34,198 nt of DNA from an uncultured Eubacteriales bacterium (lineage in GTDB: Bacteria; Bacillota; Clostridia; Monoglobales; Monoglobaceae). A program made the position numbers and the translations under genes. The notes under the pieces were generated by a model, which had not been told where the DNA came from, did not search any database, and saw only the letters and a program-made list of their open reading frames with translations. Positions 23,579-31,110 of the stretch are shown here, one piece after another. The stretch lies in the NCBI GenBank assembly GCA_958352815.1, contig CATWQA010000022.1, positions 1 to 34,198 of the forward strand. The letters run 5' to 3'. Each line of letters begins with the position of its first letter. Positions within the stretch are counted from its first letter, which is position 1.

Positions 23579-25249
23579 TCATCTCCTCATATTAAGAAGC
23601 CTTAAAATATTTTCCATATGTATATTTTTGCTTTCGGCACTAAAGCATTCGGCAAAAATTTCGGAAATTACGTGTTCCAAATAACTATCTTCCGCATATT
23701 TACTGATATTTTTAGAAATGAAAAGTTCATTTGTTTTTCGCTCTTCGCCTACATAATCCATTAGCCTATTTTCAATGATATTTCTTGCCCTGTTAACTGT
23801 AATGCCGTTATTCCTTGCATATGCTTCCAAGGCGTCCTCATACCGTTTATGCCCCAGCTCATGAAGATACGGGGCATATTTGGTGCTGTTTGAAAAATAT
23901 CCCTTTGTTTCATTTACATAGGCTTTTATCTTTTCGTTGGTGTCATACTTGCTGTTGATGAACATCGTTTTTGTGCTTTTGGTATACCCTGCAATAGCAT
24001 TGCTGTTTATCCCATGCTTATCAAAGTCAACAACAACTATTTTAGGCATTTCAAAACCTGCGTCCATCATCTCCGACACCGTGCGCATATTCTTTTCGGT
24101 CAAGCGGACAGCCTTATTTCTGCCTGTATACTCTACATCGGTGTACATTTTAAATTGGCTGTTGGTAACCCTTTTTACAGGAATATGCATATCGCCGACA
24201 CTGACAACATTTTCATCGCTAAACTTAGGTCTGAAGCTGTTGCTCATGTAATCAACGCTGTCATTATCTATTATACCACGCTTTTGCTGATTTGTAAACA
24301 CTTTTTCTTCATATTCGGGAAAATGCCGCCCTGTTGCAGCATAAAACTCGGCGTCGCTTATTATATCCCGCTGGGCAAAGCAGCGGCAATTGCAATCCTC
24401 AGCAGCTATGCCCGAATTGCCGGGGCATTTGGTTTTTCCGCCGCTCTGAACAAGAGTGAAGTCCTCATTGGCAAGAACCGTCTGCCCCTCCATATCAACA
24501 TGATTTGCCTTATCTGTTTTGCGAACAGCTCCGTCAGCCATATTGCGCCATATCTTCACCATGCGATATTCAGAACCGCTATCCCGCATTACCTTGTCAA
24601 GGTGCACTGCGCTGTCGTTAAAGGCTAACTCACGCACTCTATGGGCTTCCGTTCGTGCTATCAGCATTGATTTTTTATAATCACCGTCGACACATTTACT
24701 TATGCGCTGCGCCATGGTTGACATTCTGTCCCCATTCGTCAGTCCAATGCCTATCTCATGGCGTATATTAAGTATTATTTGCTTTCTGTTACGCTCTAAT
24801 ATAGGCGTGAGCCTTAGTCTCGGCACGGCGTTCTGTACAGCTGCTTCTATTTGCTCCGATGTAATTGTCCTCGCACCCTTAAAAATTTTATGCAAGTCAT
24901 CGGTTTTACCGCTTTTGGCAACTCCGTCACACATTCCCTGCCAACAAGTTTTGTATGTAGTATTAATCATAATCTCAACATCGTTTTTTAACTTCGGATA
25001 GGCATTGTCAATTTGGTGTTGAACGTCTCTAATAAATTTAGTATATTGTCCTTTTGAACGCAATATTTCAAATGTCAGACTGTCATCAACCGCATAACGT
25101 GCATAACGATTGCCAAGCCACGCAGTTAAACCAACCGCAAGAGTCAGATATATTTCTCTTATCTTTTTCTCGGTTTCAGCTTCTCTTTGCTCCGCTCTCC
25201 TGCGCACCTGATCAAGATATTCTTCAAGTTCAAATTCACTATACGGCAT
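23579..25249 (-). CDS. MuF minor head protein with C-terminal HELGH metallopeptidase-like domain
   Basis: 556 aa from ATG 25249 (AGGTG 6 nt upstream). Residues about 150-292 are a Mu gpF/SPP1 gp7-type minor head domain: IARTEAHRV (197-205), an IW..MADGAVR..H segment, MEGQ and CPG..CNCRC (275-290). A specific C-terminus follows: a fold with IAGYTKSTKTMFINSKYD, then HELGH (463-467, zincin motif HExxH) and SEIFAECF, with Glu530 and Glu534 as possible third ligand. This layout matches MuF polymorphic toxins of temperate phages, in which a variable enzyme is carried in the virion. It could instead be a maturation protease. It overlaps the portal gene by 11 nt. Confidence 0.85.
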   Translation of the reverse strand: MPYSEFELEEYLDQVRRRAEQREAETEKKIREIYLTLAVGLTAWLGNRYARYAVDDSLTFEILRSKGQYTKFIRDVQHQIDNAYPKLKNDVEIMINTTYKTCWQGMCDGVAKSGKTDDLHKIFKGARTITSEQIEAAVQNAVPRLRLTPILERNRKQIILNIRHEIGIGLTNGDRMSTMAQRISKCVDGDYKKSMLIARTEAHRVRELAFNDSAVHLDKVMRDSGSEYRMVKIWRNMADGAVRKTDKANHVDMEGQTVLANEDFTLVQSGGKTKCPGNSGIAAEDCNCRCFAQRDIISDAEFYAATGRHFPEYEEKVFTNQQKRGIIDNDSVDYMSNSFRPKFSDENVVSVGDMHIPVKRVTNSQFKMYTDVEYTGRNKAVRLTEKNMRTVSEMMDAGFEMPKIVVVDFDKHGINSNAIAGYTKSTKTMFINSKYDTNEKIKAYVNETKGYFSNSTKYAPYLHELGHKRYEDALEAYARNNGITVNRARNIIENRLMDYVGEERKTNELFISKNISKYAEDSYLEHVISEIFAECFSAESKNIHMENILRLLNMRR

Positions 25250-26711
25250 TTGTCTCACCTACAGCGCTGCTGCTAACCGCCGCTTCATCATTACTATTGT
25301 TATCATTTTCGGAGAATAGTGGCGGAATACTGTTTTGTTCCTCCTCAATGAGCTGCATAACCCATTCTATATCGTCTATGCAGCTGAACGCTATGGAATA
25401 TGCCACCCGTTTAGGCAGTTCTGCGTTTATCATAGCTTGCGCCGCCTGCGCCTCTGCCAATATATCCAGCGGGAAATTGCGCTTGAAGTCCATAACGCAT
25501 TGAAGCGGGTCAAATTCAACCTGCTTATGCCGCTGCCAGCACTCGCCGAGCAGCTTAAACATATATGTGGCAGCCGCCTGCATTTTTGCCTGAAACATAC
25601 CGCATTTTGTTTCAAGACCCGTCAGCTTAAATTTTAGGCTTATACCGCTCGCGGAATTAAATTGCTCATCGTTCAGATTAGGGGTTTTGCTGAAACGGTA
25701 AATGTTATTTTCTATCCTTGTGATTTGGTTCTCGGTAAAAGTGTCGTTTATATCCTTTGTTAGGTAGTACACTTTACCGTTTGCCGCACCTGAATAAAAG
25801 CTGTATACGCCCGAAGCCTGGGCTTCCGCCATCTTTTCTTCTGATGTGGTTAAGTTTTCAAATACCAGCATAGCCCTTGCGAAAGACTCAATATCGTTAT
25901 CGCAGTCCGACAGCTCTTTGTCGTATGTATCAATAAGAGTTAAAACCTTTTCTGCGTCCCCCAGCATTTCTTTATTGTTGGGTATAAGCTGCAAGGGACA
26001 ATAGTTAAACATATGCAATTCCGACTTAACAAAGGTTAAATTTCCCAAATTCCCCTCATAGTAATAGATATAGGCATCGTCATAAAATTCGACTTTCCAT
26101 ACAGTTTTGTCATGTATATCCTTTGTTTTATAATACCGCACGGCGTATTGAGGCTCCGTAACTTCCGTATCCGATAGTACTATACATTCATAGGGCTTTA
26201 CAACCATACAACGTTCGTTGCCCTCGGGTTTGTCGATATAAAACAGCCGCCCCGCATATCCGCATATTGCCGCAAACTTAGTGATTTCCATGTCTATATC
26301 GTACATATTGTTACAGGTGACAAAATCAGTCAATATTTTTGCCGCAGCGTCAACTTTTTCATCTCCCCCGGTATCCGATCGGCTTTCCTTTGTCTTGCTG
26401 TAGCTGTATCCGATTGGTTCACCTGAAAAATATCCAACCTTAAAATCGATTATCTCACCAAAAAAGTCATTATTGATTTTATTGTTTATTTCGTTGTCAT
26501 CAAATCGGGGCTTTCGCTCAAATATAGGCACGCCGTCAGCATTAGCTTTATATCGACTGTATAGCTTTTTATTGTATAGCGCATTACCCTTATGCTTGTT
26601 AATTATACGGTAAAGCAGTTTTACGTCAATGCCCTTCGCTGAAACGCCGCCGCTGTTAATGGCGGCTATTTCCGCCGAATAGTCAGGATATTCTTGGTCT
26701 ATCTTCCGCAT
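25239..26711 (-). CDS. Portal protein (SPP1 gp6-like)
   Basis: 490 aa. It has the conserved start of SPP1-type portals (YRIINKHKGNALYNKKLYSRYKANADGVPIFERK in pieces), IIDFKVGYFSGEPIGY near residue 90 and GYAGRLFYIDKPEGNERC near 150. A central stem region has DTYDKELSDCDNDIESFARAMLVFEN. The C-terminal crown helices end in acidic, Ser/Asn-rich residues. It forms the dodecameric vertex ring for DNA packaging. Its ATG overlaps the stop of the small Cys-rich gene as TAATG. Confidence 0.93.
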   Translation of the reverse strand: MRKIDQEYPDYSAEIAAINSGGVSAKGIDVKLLYRIINKHKGNALYNKKLYSRYKANADGVPIFERKPRFDDNEINNKINNDFFGEIIDFKVGYFSGEPIGYSYSKTKESRSDTGGDEKVDAAAKILTDFVTCNNMYDIDMEITKFAAICGYAGRLFYIDKPEGNERCMVVKPYECIVLSDTEVTEPQYAVRYYKTKDIHDKTVWKVEFYDDAYIYYYEGNLGNLTFVKSELHMFNYCPLQLIPNNKEMLGDAEKVLTLIDTYDKELSDCDNDIESFARAMLVFENLTTSEEKMAEAQASGVYSFYSGAANGKVYYLTKDINDTFTENQITRIENNIYRFSKTPNLNDEQFNSASGISLKFKLTGLETKCGMFQAKMQAAATYMFKLLGECWQRHKQVEFDPLQCVMDFKRNFPLDILAEAQAAQAMINAELPKRVAYSIAFSCIDDIEWVMQLIEEEQNSIPPLFSENDNNSNDEAAVSSSAVGETNAV

Positions 26712-26845
26712 TACTTCACTCTCTTTCCTATTTTTTCAATAAGTTTTCGGTCTATCTGGATAAATTTACCATTGCAAACCGTCATACCGCATTTTAAACA
26801 AACATCAACATCATTGATTTTTATCATCTTTTTGTGATTGCACAT
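26711..26845 (-). CDS. 44-aa Cys-rich putative zinc-binding protein between terminase and portal
   Basis: A short gene with AAGGAG 9 nt before the ATG. It overlaps both neighbours as TAATG: its ATG with the large terminase stop, and its TAA with the portal ATG. The protein MCNHKKMIKIND.. has Cys2, His4, Cys16, Cys19 and Cys24 (CLKCGMTVC), which fits a single zinc site. Double coupling and the metal-binding pattern argue that it is expressed. Role unknown; perhaps it contacts terminase or portal. Confidence 0.68.
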   Translation of the reverse strand: MCNHKKMIKINDVDVCLKCGMTVCNGKFIQIDRKLIEKIGKRVK

Positions 26846-28080
26846 TATCTTTTGCTCCTTGTATTTCCAAATCTTAAAGGTTCAACGCCGTAACGCAGAG
26901 CGTCCATAAGGTGGTTATTTGCGTCAACTGGCATATCTAAAATGTTGCCGGTCTTGTCCTTTAGCCATTCATAGTTGGATATTTCATCTATAAAATGAGT
27001 ACAACGGTAATCAACTACAATATCGTAGCCTTGAAGCCACTGTATACCAAAGGTAACGCTGTCCGCACCCTTTACAGCCGGTACGGCGGCAACACCTCTT
27101 GAACATAGTTCTATTATATTTTGCTTGCTCGCTGCGTCACACGTGACGAAATTATTGCCGACACGCTTTTTCACTTGCGCCTCTATCACATCAAGAGTAA
27201 CATTGCCCTGGTAAAATTCATCGTACACGTATATTGTCTTTTGACCCGCCTCAAAGTCAAAGCAAACTAATGCGTTCGGGTCGTTTACACCAAAATCCAT
27301 ACCGAAATATCTGTTTGAAAAGGTCGGTATCATATCTGTTAAATCCGCAACCCGCCAATTCTCAAATACAATGCCGTCAGTTACGCCCCACTCGCCGAGT
27401 CCTGCCACCTTGTAACGCTTAGGGCGGTTCTTCTTCATATCTTCAAACATACGCCTGTCCGCCTCGTCAAGCCATTCATTACACAGATAATTCGTAGTCA
27501 TGGCAAGAATATCGTCGGACACAGTATCAAAAAACCGACGCTTTAACCAGTGTTTCTCGCTCCATGGATTAAAAGTAATCGTGGTTTGCTTAAACAACCC
27601 CGGCGGGGTAACGCCTCTGATACTCTCATCAAGAGTATTAAAAGCGTCCTCGTTTTGGATTTCATATGCTTCCTCAATCCATAGCCAGCACAGGCAGCCA
27701 ACCTCAACAGATATAGACGTAATCTTTAAAGGGTCGTCAAGCCCTCTAAAATATATCTTTTGCCCGGTTGGCTTGTATGTCATTTCAAGTGGTGAATGTT
27801 TTACGCTCCACCAGGCTCCGACACCCAACCGATTAATAGCCCACTTTAATTCCGTAAAGCAGCTATCCTTTATACTTTGGTATGTGTTTCTCACCACAAG
27901 AGTGTTTGCGCCCGGGTATTGCATCATTCGCACGATTATGTTTAAAGCCGTTGTTTTTGACTTCTTGCTGGCACGAGAACCTTTACAAACCCGATAACGC
28001 CCCTTATTGTTCCAGTAGGTTCCGTAACCTTTACCGACAACATCAGGGAGATATATTCTCTTAGCTTTCAAGGTTCTCAC
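26845..28080 (-). CDS. Terminase large subunit (PBSX/Terminase_6 type)
   Basis: 411 aa packaging motor. The ATPase has a variant Walker A, KGSRASKKSKTTA (about 33-45), and Walker B with WLWIEEA (132-138, catalytic Glu). The C-terminal nuclease starts with FGMDFGVNDPNALVCFDF and ends with MPVDANNHLMDALRYG, giving the usual Asp residues. It overlaps the small-subunit gene by 20 nt. The start at 28080 is a GTG inside the end of that gene; a TTG at 28071 is an alternative. The stop codon overlaps the ATG of the next gene. Confidence 0.94.
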   Translation of the reverse strand: MRTLKAKRIYLPDVVGKGYGTYWNNKGRYRVCKGSRASKKSKTTALNIIVRMMQYPGANTLVVRNTYQSIKDSCFTELKWAINRLGVGAWWSVKHSPLEMTYKPTGQKIYFRGLDDPLKITSISVEVGCLCWLWIEEAYEIQNEDAFNTLDESIRGVTPPGLFKQTTITFNPWSEKHWLKRRFFDTVSDDILAMTTNYLCNEWLDEADRRMFEDMKKNRPKRYKVAGLGEWGVTDGIVFENWRVADLTDMIPTFSNRYFGMDFGVNDPNALVCFDFEAGQKTIYVYDEFYQGNVTLDVIEAQVKKRVGNNFVTCDAASKQNIIELCSRGVAAVPAVKGADSVTFGIQWLQGYDIVVDYRCTHFIDEISNYEWLKDKTGNILDMPVDANNHLMDALRYGVEPLRFGNTRSKR

Positions 28081-28468
28081 CGCCTTCGATTACGATTGGT
28101 ATAATAATATTCCCTTCACTGTTCATTGCTTTTTCCCGCCGCAGACGCGCCAAAGACTCAATAGCTTTTGTTTTCTGCCTTTGAACCTTTGTCAGCTCGG
28201 ACTCGAGTTTTTCAATAACGTTTATTGCATCGGTTTTTTCGCTTTCAACCGTTGTAACCTTATTGTTTGAGTGTGAACCGTGCGAATTTTCAAATTGTGT
28301 GCTTGTAATAACTCGGTTTGCCCTCGATGGAATTAGCTTATCTTGAACAGCAGTCCATTCCCCTGTATAATAAGCTATACTTGACATCAGTCTGTTTTCC
28401 CTGATAGATAACAGTGCGATTTGGTCGGTAAGCAGCTTCTCAGGGTCATCGGGAACGGAGGAAAACAT
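28061..28468 (-). CDS. Terminase small subunit, C-terminal part (same frame as 28547-28786, split by TAG)
   Basis: 135 aa from ATG 28468. It contains the oligomerisation and C-terminal part of a PBSX-type small terminase (PEKLLTDQIALLSIRENRLMSSI, then coiled coil ESELTKVQRQKTKAIESLARLRR). The frame is continuous with the N-terminal fragment upstream: only one TAG (28547-28549) separates them, and the intervening codons read RGNNNNFKHGAYKPIYYDNL, a normal part of this family. A GAGG site 7 nt before ATG 28468 could permit re-initiation. Without its N-terminus the product would lack the DNA-binding domain. It overlaps the large subunit by 20 nt. Confidence 0.8.
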   Translation of the reverse strand: MFSSVPDDPEKLLTDQIALLSIRENRLMSSIAYYTGEWTAVQDKLIPSRANRVITSTQFENSHGSHSNNKVTTVESEKTDAINVIEKLESELTKVQRQKTKAIESLARLRREKAMNSEGNIIIPIVIEGGENLES

Positions 28469-28546
28469 TTCTTTTTCCTCGTCGGTTAAATTATCATAAT
28501 ATATTGGCTTGTATGCGCCGTGTTTGAAGTTGTTGTTATTACCTCG

Positions 28547-28786
28547 CTACCCGCCTCTTTTGCGAGCGTTCGTGCTTTTATCTCGAACACTTGTATTTTT
28601 AGATGAACGTTCATTACAACTTCCGTTGTTATCATTGTTTAACTCATCGTCCCAATGTTGTGTGCTTTTCCATCGCCTGACAGTACCGGCGGGAACATTC
28701 AGCTTTTTGGCAATTTCAACCAGCTTCATTCCTTTAAAATATAACTTTTTTGCTTTTTCCGCTTTTTCGTTAGGCGCTCTCGCCAT
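28547..28786 (-). CDS. Terminase small subunit, N-terminal HTH part (ends at in-frame TAG)
   Basis: 79 aa. The helix-turn-helix region KKLYFKGMKLVEIAKKLNVPAGTVRRWK (about 13-40, written in parts) is the DNA-binding domain of PBSX-type small terminases, which recognise the packaging site. It ends ..ARKRGG followed by TAG; relatives typically read KRGGQPGN there, so CAG to TAG is the simplest change. The downstream codons continue the same frame into 28061-28468; the full protein would have 241 residues. It is either a recent inactivating mutation, or read-through or re-initiation supplies the rest. RBS GGTGGTG before ATG. Confidence 0.8.
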   Translation of the reverse strand: MARAPNEKAEKAKKLYFKGMKLVEIAKKLNVPAGTVRRWKSTQHWDDELNNDNNGSCNERSSKNTSVRDKSTNARKRGG

Positions 28787-28852
28787 ATCACCACCCCGCT
28801 ATTGTTTTTTGTTTATTCGTATCAATATTTTTGTTTGCTTTTCCGTGTAAAG

Positions 28853-28885
28853 AAATAAAAAAAGGCGTATCTAATAACGCCAGAA
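28853..28885 (-). terminator. Intrinsic terminator between the accessory genes and terminase
   Basis: 5-bp GC-rich stem (GGCGT with ACGCC, 28864-28868 and 28877-28881) followed by seven T on the minus strand. It separates the ParB/radical-SAM transcript from the late operon, which probably starts from a promoter in 28790-28850 that I cannot define with confidence. The rest of 28787-29028 shows no convincing gene. Confidence 0.75.
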
Positions 28886-29028
28886 AAAATTTAATTCATT
28901 CATCACAGCCGCCCGCCCCTCAGCTCCATATATAAGTGATGTACAGTTCCCACAAGTCCAATATTATAATCTCGTTCATGCGCATTTCATTACATCGTTA
29001 GGCAATCTCGCCTATACGTAGTGCTGCA

Positions 29029-30054
29029 CTATTTTCTTTTAACATCCTTTTTTCCAAATATCACATCAAAGTATTCTTTTTTATTTATAAACCTATCTTT
29101 CATTTCTATTGCAAAGCTTGTTTCTTTTAATCTTTTGGTTTCGCCTGTTTTCTGCGATATAGCTTTGAACACATCCGCCGTACCTTTTTTCTTCATAACT
29201 TCAGTTGGGCTTTCTATACCGCCATTTTGAAAGTGGTTTATATTATATGAATTGCCTTTAAAGCCCTCTAAATCGTCTATTCCGCAGCAACAAAGGCTGT
29301 CACCCATATACCTAAGTCTGTTTTCTCCAGAATAAAACTTAAGTCCCAAGCTATGCGCCAGGTCTTTCAGAGAAGTAAACCGCGGTTTAAGTACGTACAA
29401 AGGATAACAAATATCTCCACCCACCTTTACAAGTCCCTTTTTAGATTTGAAGAATTTCATTCCCTCCACGATAATGCCGTACGCTCCTACTTCCGCAAAT
29501 CGTTTTATGTTCTTTGCAATGCTGTTATGTACTTCCGGCATATATGGTTGTATTCTAACAAGAACGCGCTTATACTTAGATATTTCCCTTATCATTTCCA
29601 AACGCTCTTCAAACGTTGGTGCACCCGGTTCAAGTTTATCATATTCCTTACATACCGCTGAAATCTGAACAACACAATTACATTTTTTTATTAATTCCAG
29701 ATACTCAGGTTCAACAATAATTCGACCTTTTGTTGACACAATAAACGGATACTGGGTTTGAGCAAAAACCTTTAAGGCCTCAAAGGAATAACGGTATTTC
29801 CGTTCAATCGGCTGAAACGGATCGCTACAACCGCCCCAGTGTAAAGGTATTTTCCAGTCACACCAATTTGTTTCGCTTGTACGTTTTCCGTCTATAAACG
29901 ATAGTAATGTTTTTGCCGTTTCATTCTTAGATATGTTTGAAATATCAACTTTTCGCTGCACAAAACAATATTTGCACAGATGACTGCAACCCTTGTATGT
30001 GTCAAATCTTACCGGTACATCGCAAAGAACTATTTGACTTCCGCATTCAGGCAA
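29029..30054 (-). CDS. Radical SAM protein (SPL/COG1533-like)
   Basis: 341 aa. It has the radical SAM iron-sulfur motif C-x3-C-x2-C at Cys23, Cys27 and Cys30 (CSHLCKYCF). WGGCSDPFQPIE (near 93-104) and the following helices resemble the SPL/Rv2578c-like group of DNA-associated radical SAM enzymes. A later CCCGIDDLEGFKG gives extra cysteines, possibly for a second cluster. The last ~60 residues are basic. It starts with TTG 30054 (GGGAGG about 10 nt upstream) and overlaps the ParB-domain gene by 8 nt, so the two work together or are co-expressed. The reaction is unknown. Confidence 0.8.
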   Translation of the reverse strand: MPECGSQIVLCDVPVRFDTYKGCSHLCKYCFVQRKVDISNISKNETAKTLLSFIDGKRTSETNWCDWKIPLHWGGCSDPFQPIERKYRYSFEALKVFAQTQYPFIVSTKGRIIVEPEYLELIKKCNCVVQISAVCKEYDKLEPGAPTFEERLEMIREISKYKRVLVRIQPYMPEVHNSIAKNIKRFAEVGAYGIIVEGMKFFKSKKGLVKVGGDICYPLYVLKPRFTSLKDLAHSLGLKFYSGENRLRYMGDSLCCCGIDDLEGFKGNSYNINHFQNGGIESPTEVMKKKGTADVFKAISQKTGETKRLKETSFAIEMKDRFINKKEYFDVIFGKKDVKRK

Positions 30055-30589
30055 GCCCTGTCGCCTCCCTAATGATTATTTCCGAGAGCTCTTCACGAGA
30101 AAATGCGGTAATATCTTCCTTGTATTGATTAGGAAATAAAAGCGTCATGCTAAATTCATCAGGCGATGTAGTCTTAGAGATTAAATCATCATCATTTAGC
30201 AATAGGTCAATAAATTCGTTTCCAAAATCTTCAAACCCAAACTGAGACATATCCAAATTTATTTCGTTCAGTTCTTCTTCAAGTTTCTCAAAATCCCATG
30301 ATGCAAATTCAGATGTTTTATTCTCAATAAGCCTAAACGCCTTGATTTGCTCATCTGTCAGATCATCTGCAACAATACACGGAACTTCTGACAGATTTAG
30401 TTTTTTTGACGCTTTCAGGCGCGTTTCTCCTGCAACAATAACATTTTCTTTGTCAATGACTATCGGCACCAAAAAGCCAAATTTTATAATTGACTCAGCC
30501 ACTTTGTCAACAGCCTCATTATTATTACGAGGGTTATTGTCATACATGACTAAGTCGCCGACTTTACGCATTACAATTTGATTTTTCAT
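30047..30589 (-). CDS. ParB/Spo0J N-terminal-domain protein
   Basis: 180 aa. The ParB/sulfiredoxin-like fold is shown by NPR (19-21), SIIKFGFLVPIVI, GETRLKA (54-60) and DDLTDEQIKAFRLIENK. The remaining half is acidic and helical. In phages this domain, without a centromere-binding C-terminus, is commonly a partner of DNA-modifying enzymes, often methyltransferases; here the partner is a radical SAM gene. It is the first gene after the regulated promoter 30714-30742 and an intrinsic terminator (30651-30685). RBS AGGAGG, 7 nt before ATG. Confidence 0.85.
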   Translation of the reverse strand: MKNQIVMRKVGDLVMYDNNPRNNNEAVDKVAESIIKFGFLVPIVIDKENVIVAGETRLKASKKLNLSEVPCIVADDLTDEQIKAFRLIENKTSEFASWDFEKLEEELNEINLDMSQFGFEDFGNEFIDLLLNDDDLISKTTSPDEFSMTLLFPNQYKEDITAFSREELSEIIIREATGLA

Positions 30590-30600
30590 TTTGCGTCCTC

Positions 30601-30627
30601 CTAAATATTATTTAGAGAGGGAAGCAT
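30601..30627 (-). CDS. Possible 8-aa leader peptide before the ParB-domain gene
   Basis: ATG CTT .. TAG encodes MLPSLNNI, with AAAGGAG 11 nt before the ATG. Its stop codon overlaps the RBS of the ParB-domain gene (TAGGAGG). It may couple translation or act with the upstream terminator, but it may equally be chance. Confidence 0.3.
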   Translation of the reverse strand: MLPSLNNI

Positions 30628-30650
30628 TATTTCACAATCTCCTTTCAGAC

Positions 30651-30685
30651 TAAAAATCGGCTGCCAAAATCCTTTGACAGCCGAT
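30651..30685 (-). terminator. Early intrinsic terminator (attenuator) in the ParB leader
   Basis: 11-bp stem with one wobble (30656-30666 with 30675-30685, 8-nt loop) followed by five T on the minus strand. It begins only ~20 nt after the predicted start of the minus-strand promoter, so most transcripts would stop after ~55 nt unless read-through is favoured. Confidence 0.78.
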
Positions 30686-30713
30686 ATATAAATTTTAGAA
30701 TTTTACATTTACC

Positions 30714-30742
30714 ATTTTAACACTTTGTTTGTGACATGTCAA
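30714..30742 (-). promoter_or_regulatory. Promoter for the ParB/radical-SAM genes
   Basis: On the minus strand TTGACA (30742-30737), 17-bp spacer and TAAAAT (30719-30714). Predicted start about 30707. It overlaps the TGACA operator array. Confidence 0.78.
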
Positions 30743-30759
30743 TGACAGGTTTGTGACAT
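30727..30759. promoter_or_regulatory. Operator-like array of TGACA half-sites
   Basis: Two identical 11-bp direct repeats GTTTGTGACAT (30727-30737 and 30749-30759) start exactly 22 bp apart (about two helical turns). Between and within them are the palindromes TGACATGTCA (30732-30741) and TGTCAATGACA (30737-30747). The sites cover the -35 of the minus-strand promoter, so a repressor (probably the adjacent XRE protein) could control it. Confidence 0.65.
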
Positions 30760-30844
30760 TGCACATGGTTGTATCAAACTATGATAAAAAATATCGCAAA
30801 TTGGTATTTTATATCAAATTATACAGTAAATACAACATCGATGA

Positions 30845-30850
30845 TATAAT
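30845..30850 (+). promoter_or_regulatory. -10 element of the XRE regulator promoter
   Basis: TATAAT 19 nt before the ATG, with GAGGG as RBS between. No good -35 is seen at 17 bp, so this promoter is probably weak or activated. Confidence 0.45.
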
Positions 30851-30868
30851 TAGCAAGAGGGTAGCGTA

Positions 30869-31093
30869 ATGGCTATTAGAATTTTGCTAAGCCGCAAGCT
30901 CGGGGAACTCCGATGGACGCAATCAAAACTTGCGAAAAAAACAGGTATACGCCCGAACACAATTAATGAACTTTACCATGAATTAACAGAGCGTATCAAT
31001 TTAGAACACCTTGACAAAATATGTGAAGTTCTGGACTGCGACCTATCAGAAATACTTATCCGAGAAGATGACGGCAAACAAAAGAAGCGGTGA
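30869..31093 (+). CDS. XRE-family (Cro/C1-type HTH) regulator
   Basis: 74 aa, a single HTH domain: KLGELRWTQSKLAKKTGIRPNTINELY (about 11-37, in pieces) and the closing LDKICEVLDCDLSEIL, which is characteristic of small XRE/YozG-type repressors. It is divergent from the ParB/radical-SAM genes and probably binds the TGACA array between them. It might be the prophage's repressor or a local control for the accessory pair. It ends with a strong terminator and is the outermost gene on the prophage side. Confidence 0.9.
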   Translation: MAIRILLSRKLGELRWTQSKLAKKTGIRPNTINELYHELTERINLEHLDKICEVLDCDLSEILIREDDGKQKKR

Positions 31094-31110
31094 CAAATCC
31101 GCTTCTTTTT
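31080..31110 (+). terminator. Terminator of the XRE gene
   Basis: 11-bp perfect stem (31080-31090 with 31099-31109) with 8-nt loop and T-tract. The stem spans the stop codon of the regulator. Confidence 0.9.

Noticed and set aside
24014..24628. 204-codon plus-strand frame opposite the MuF gene
   Set aside because: The coding pattern and domain evidence belong to the minus strand; the plus-strand product has no recognisable features.
28547..28549. Alternative genetic code with TAG read as Gln throughout the phage
   Set aside because: At least the major capsid and tail-terminator genes end in TAG directly before the next gene's RBS or start, and the tRNA in the window is Lys, not an amber suppressor.
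28890..29028. Short minus-strand frames (10-21 codons) between radical SAM gene and terminator
   Set aside because: No proper RBS and no recognisable pattern.
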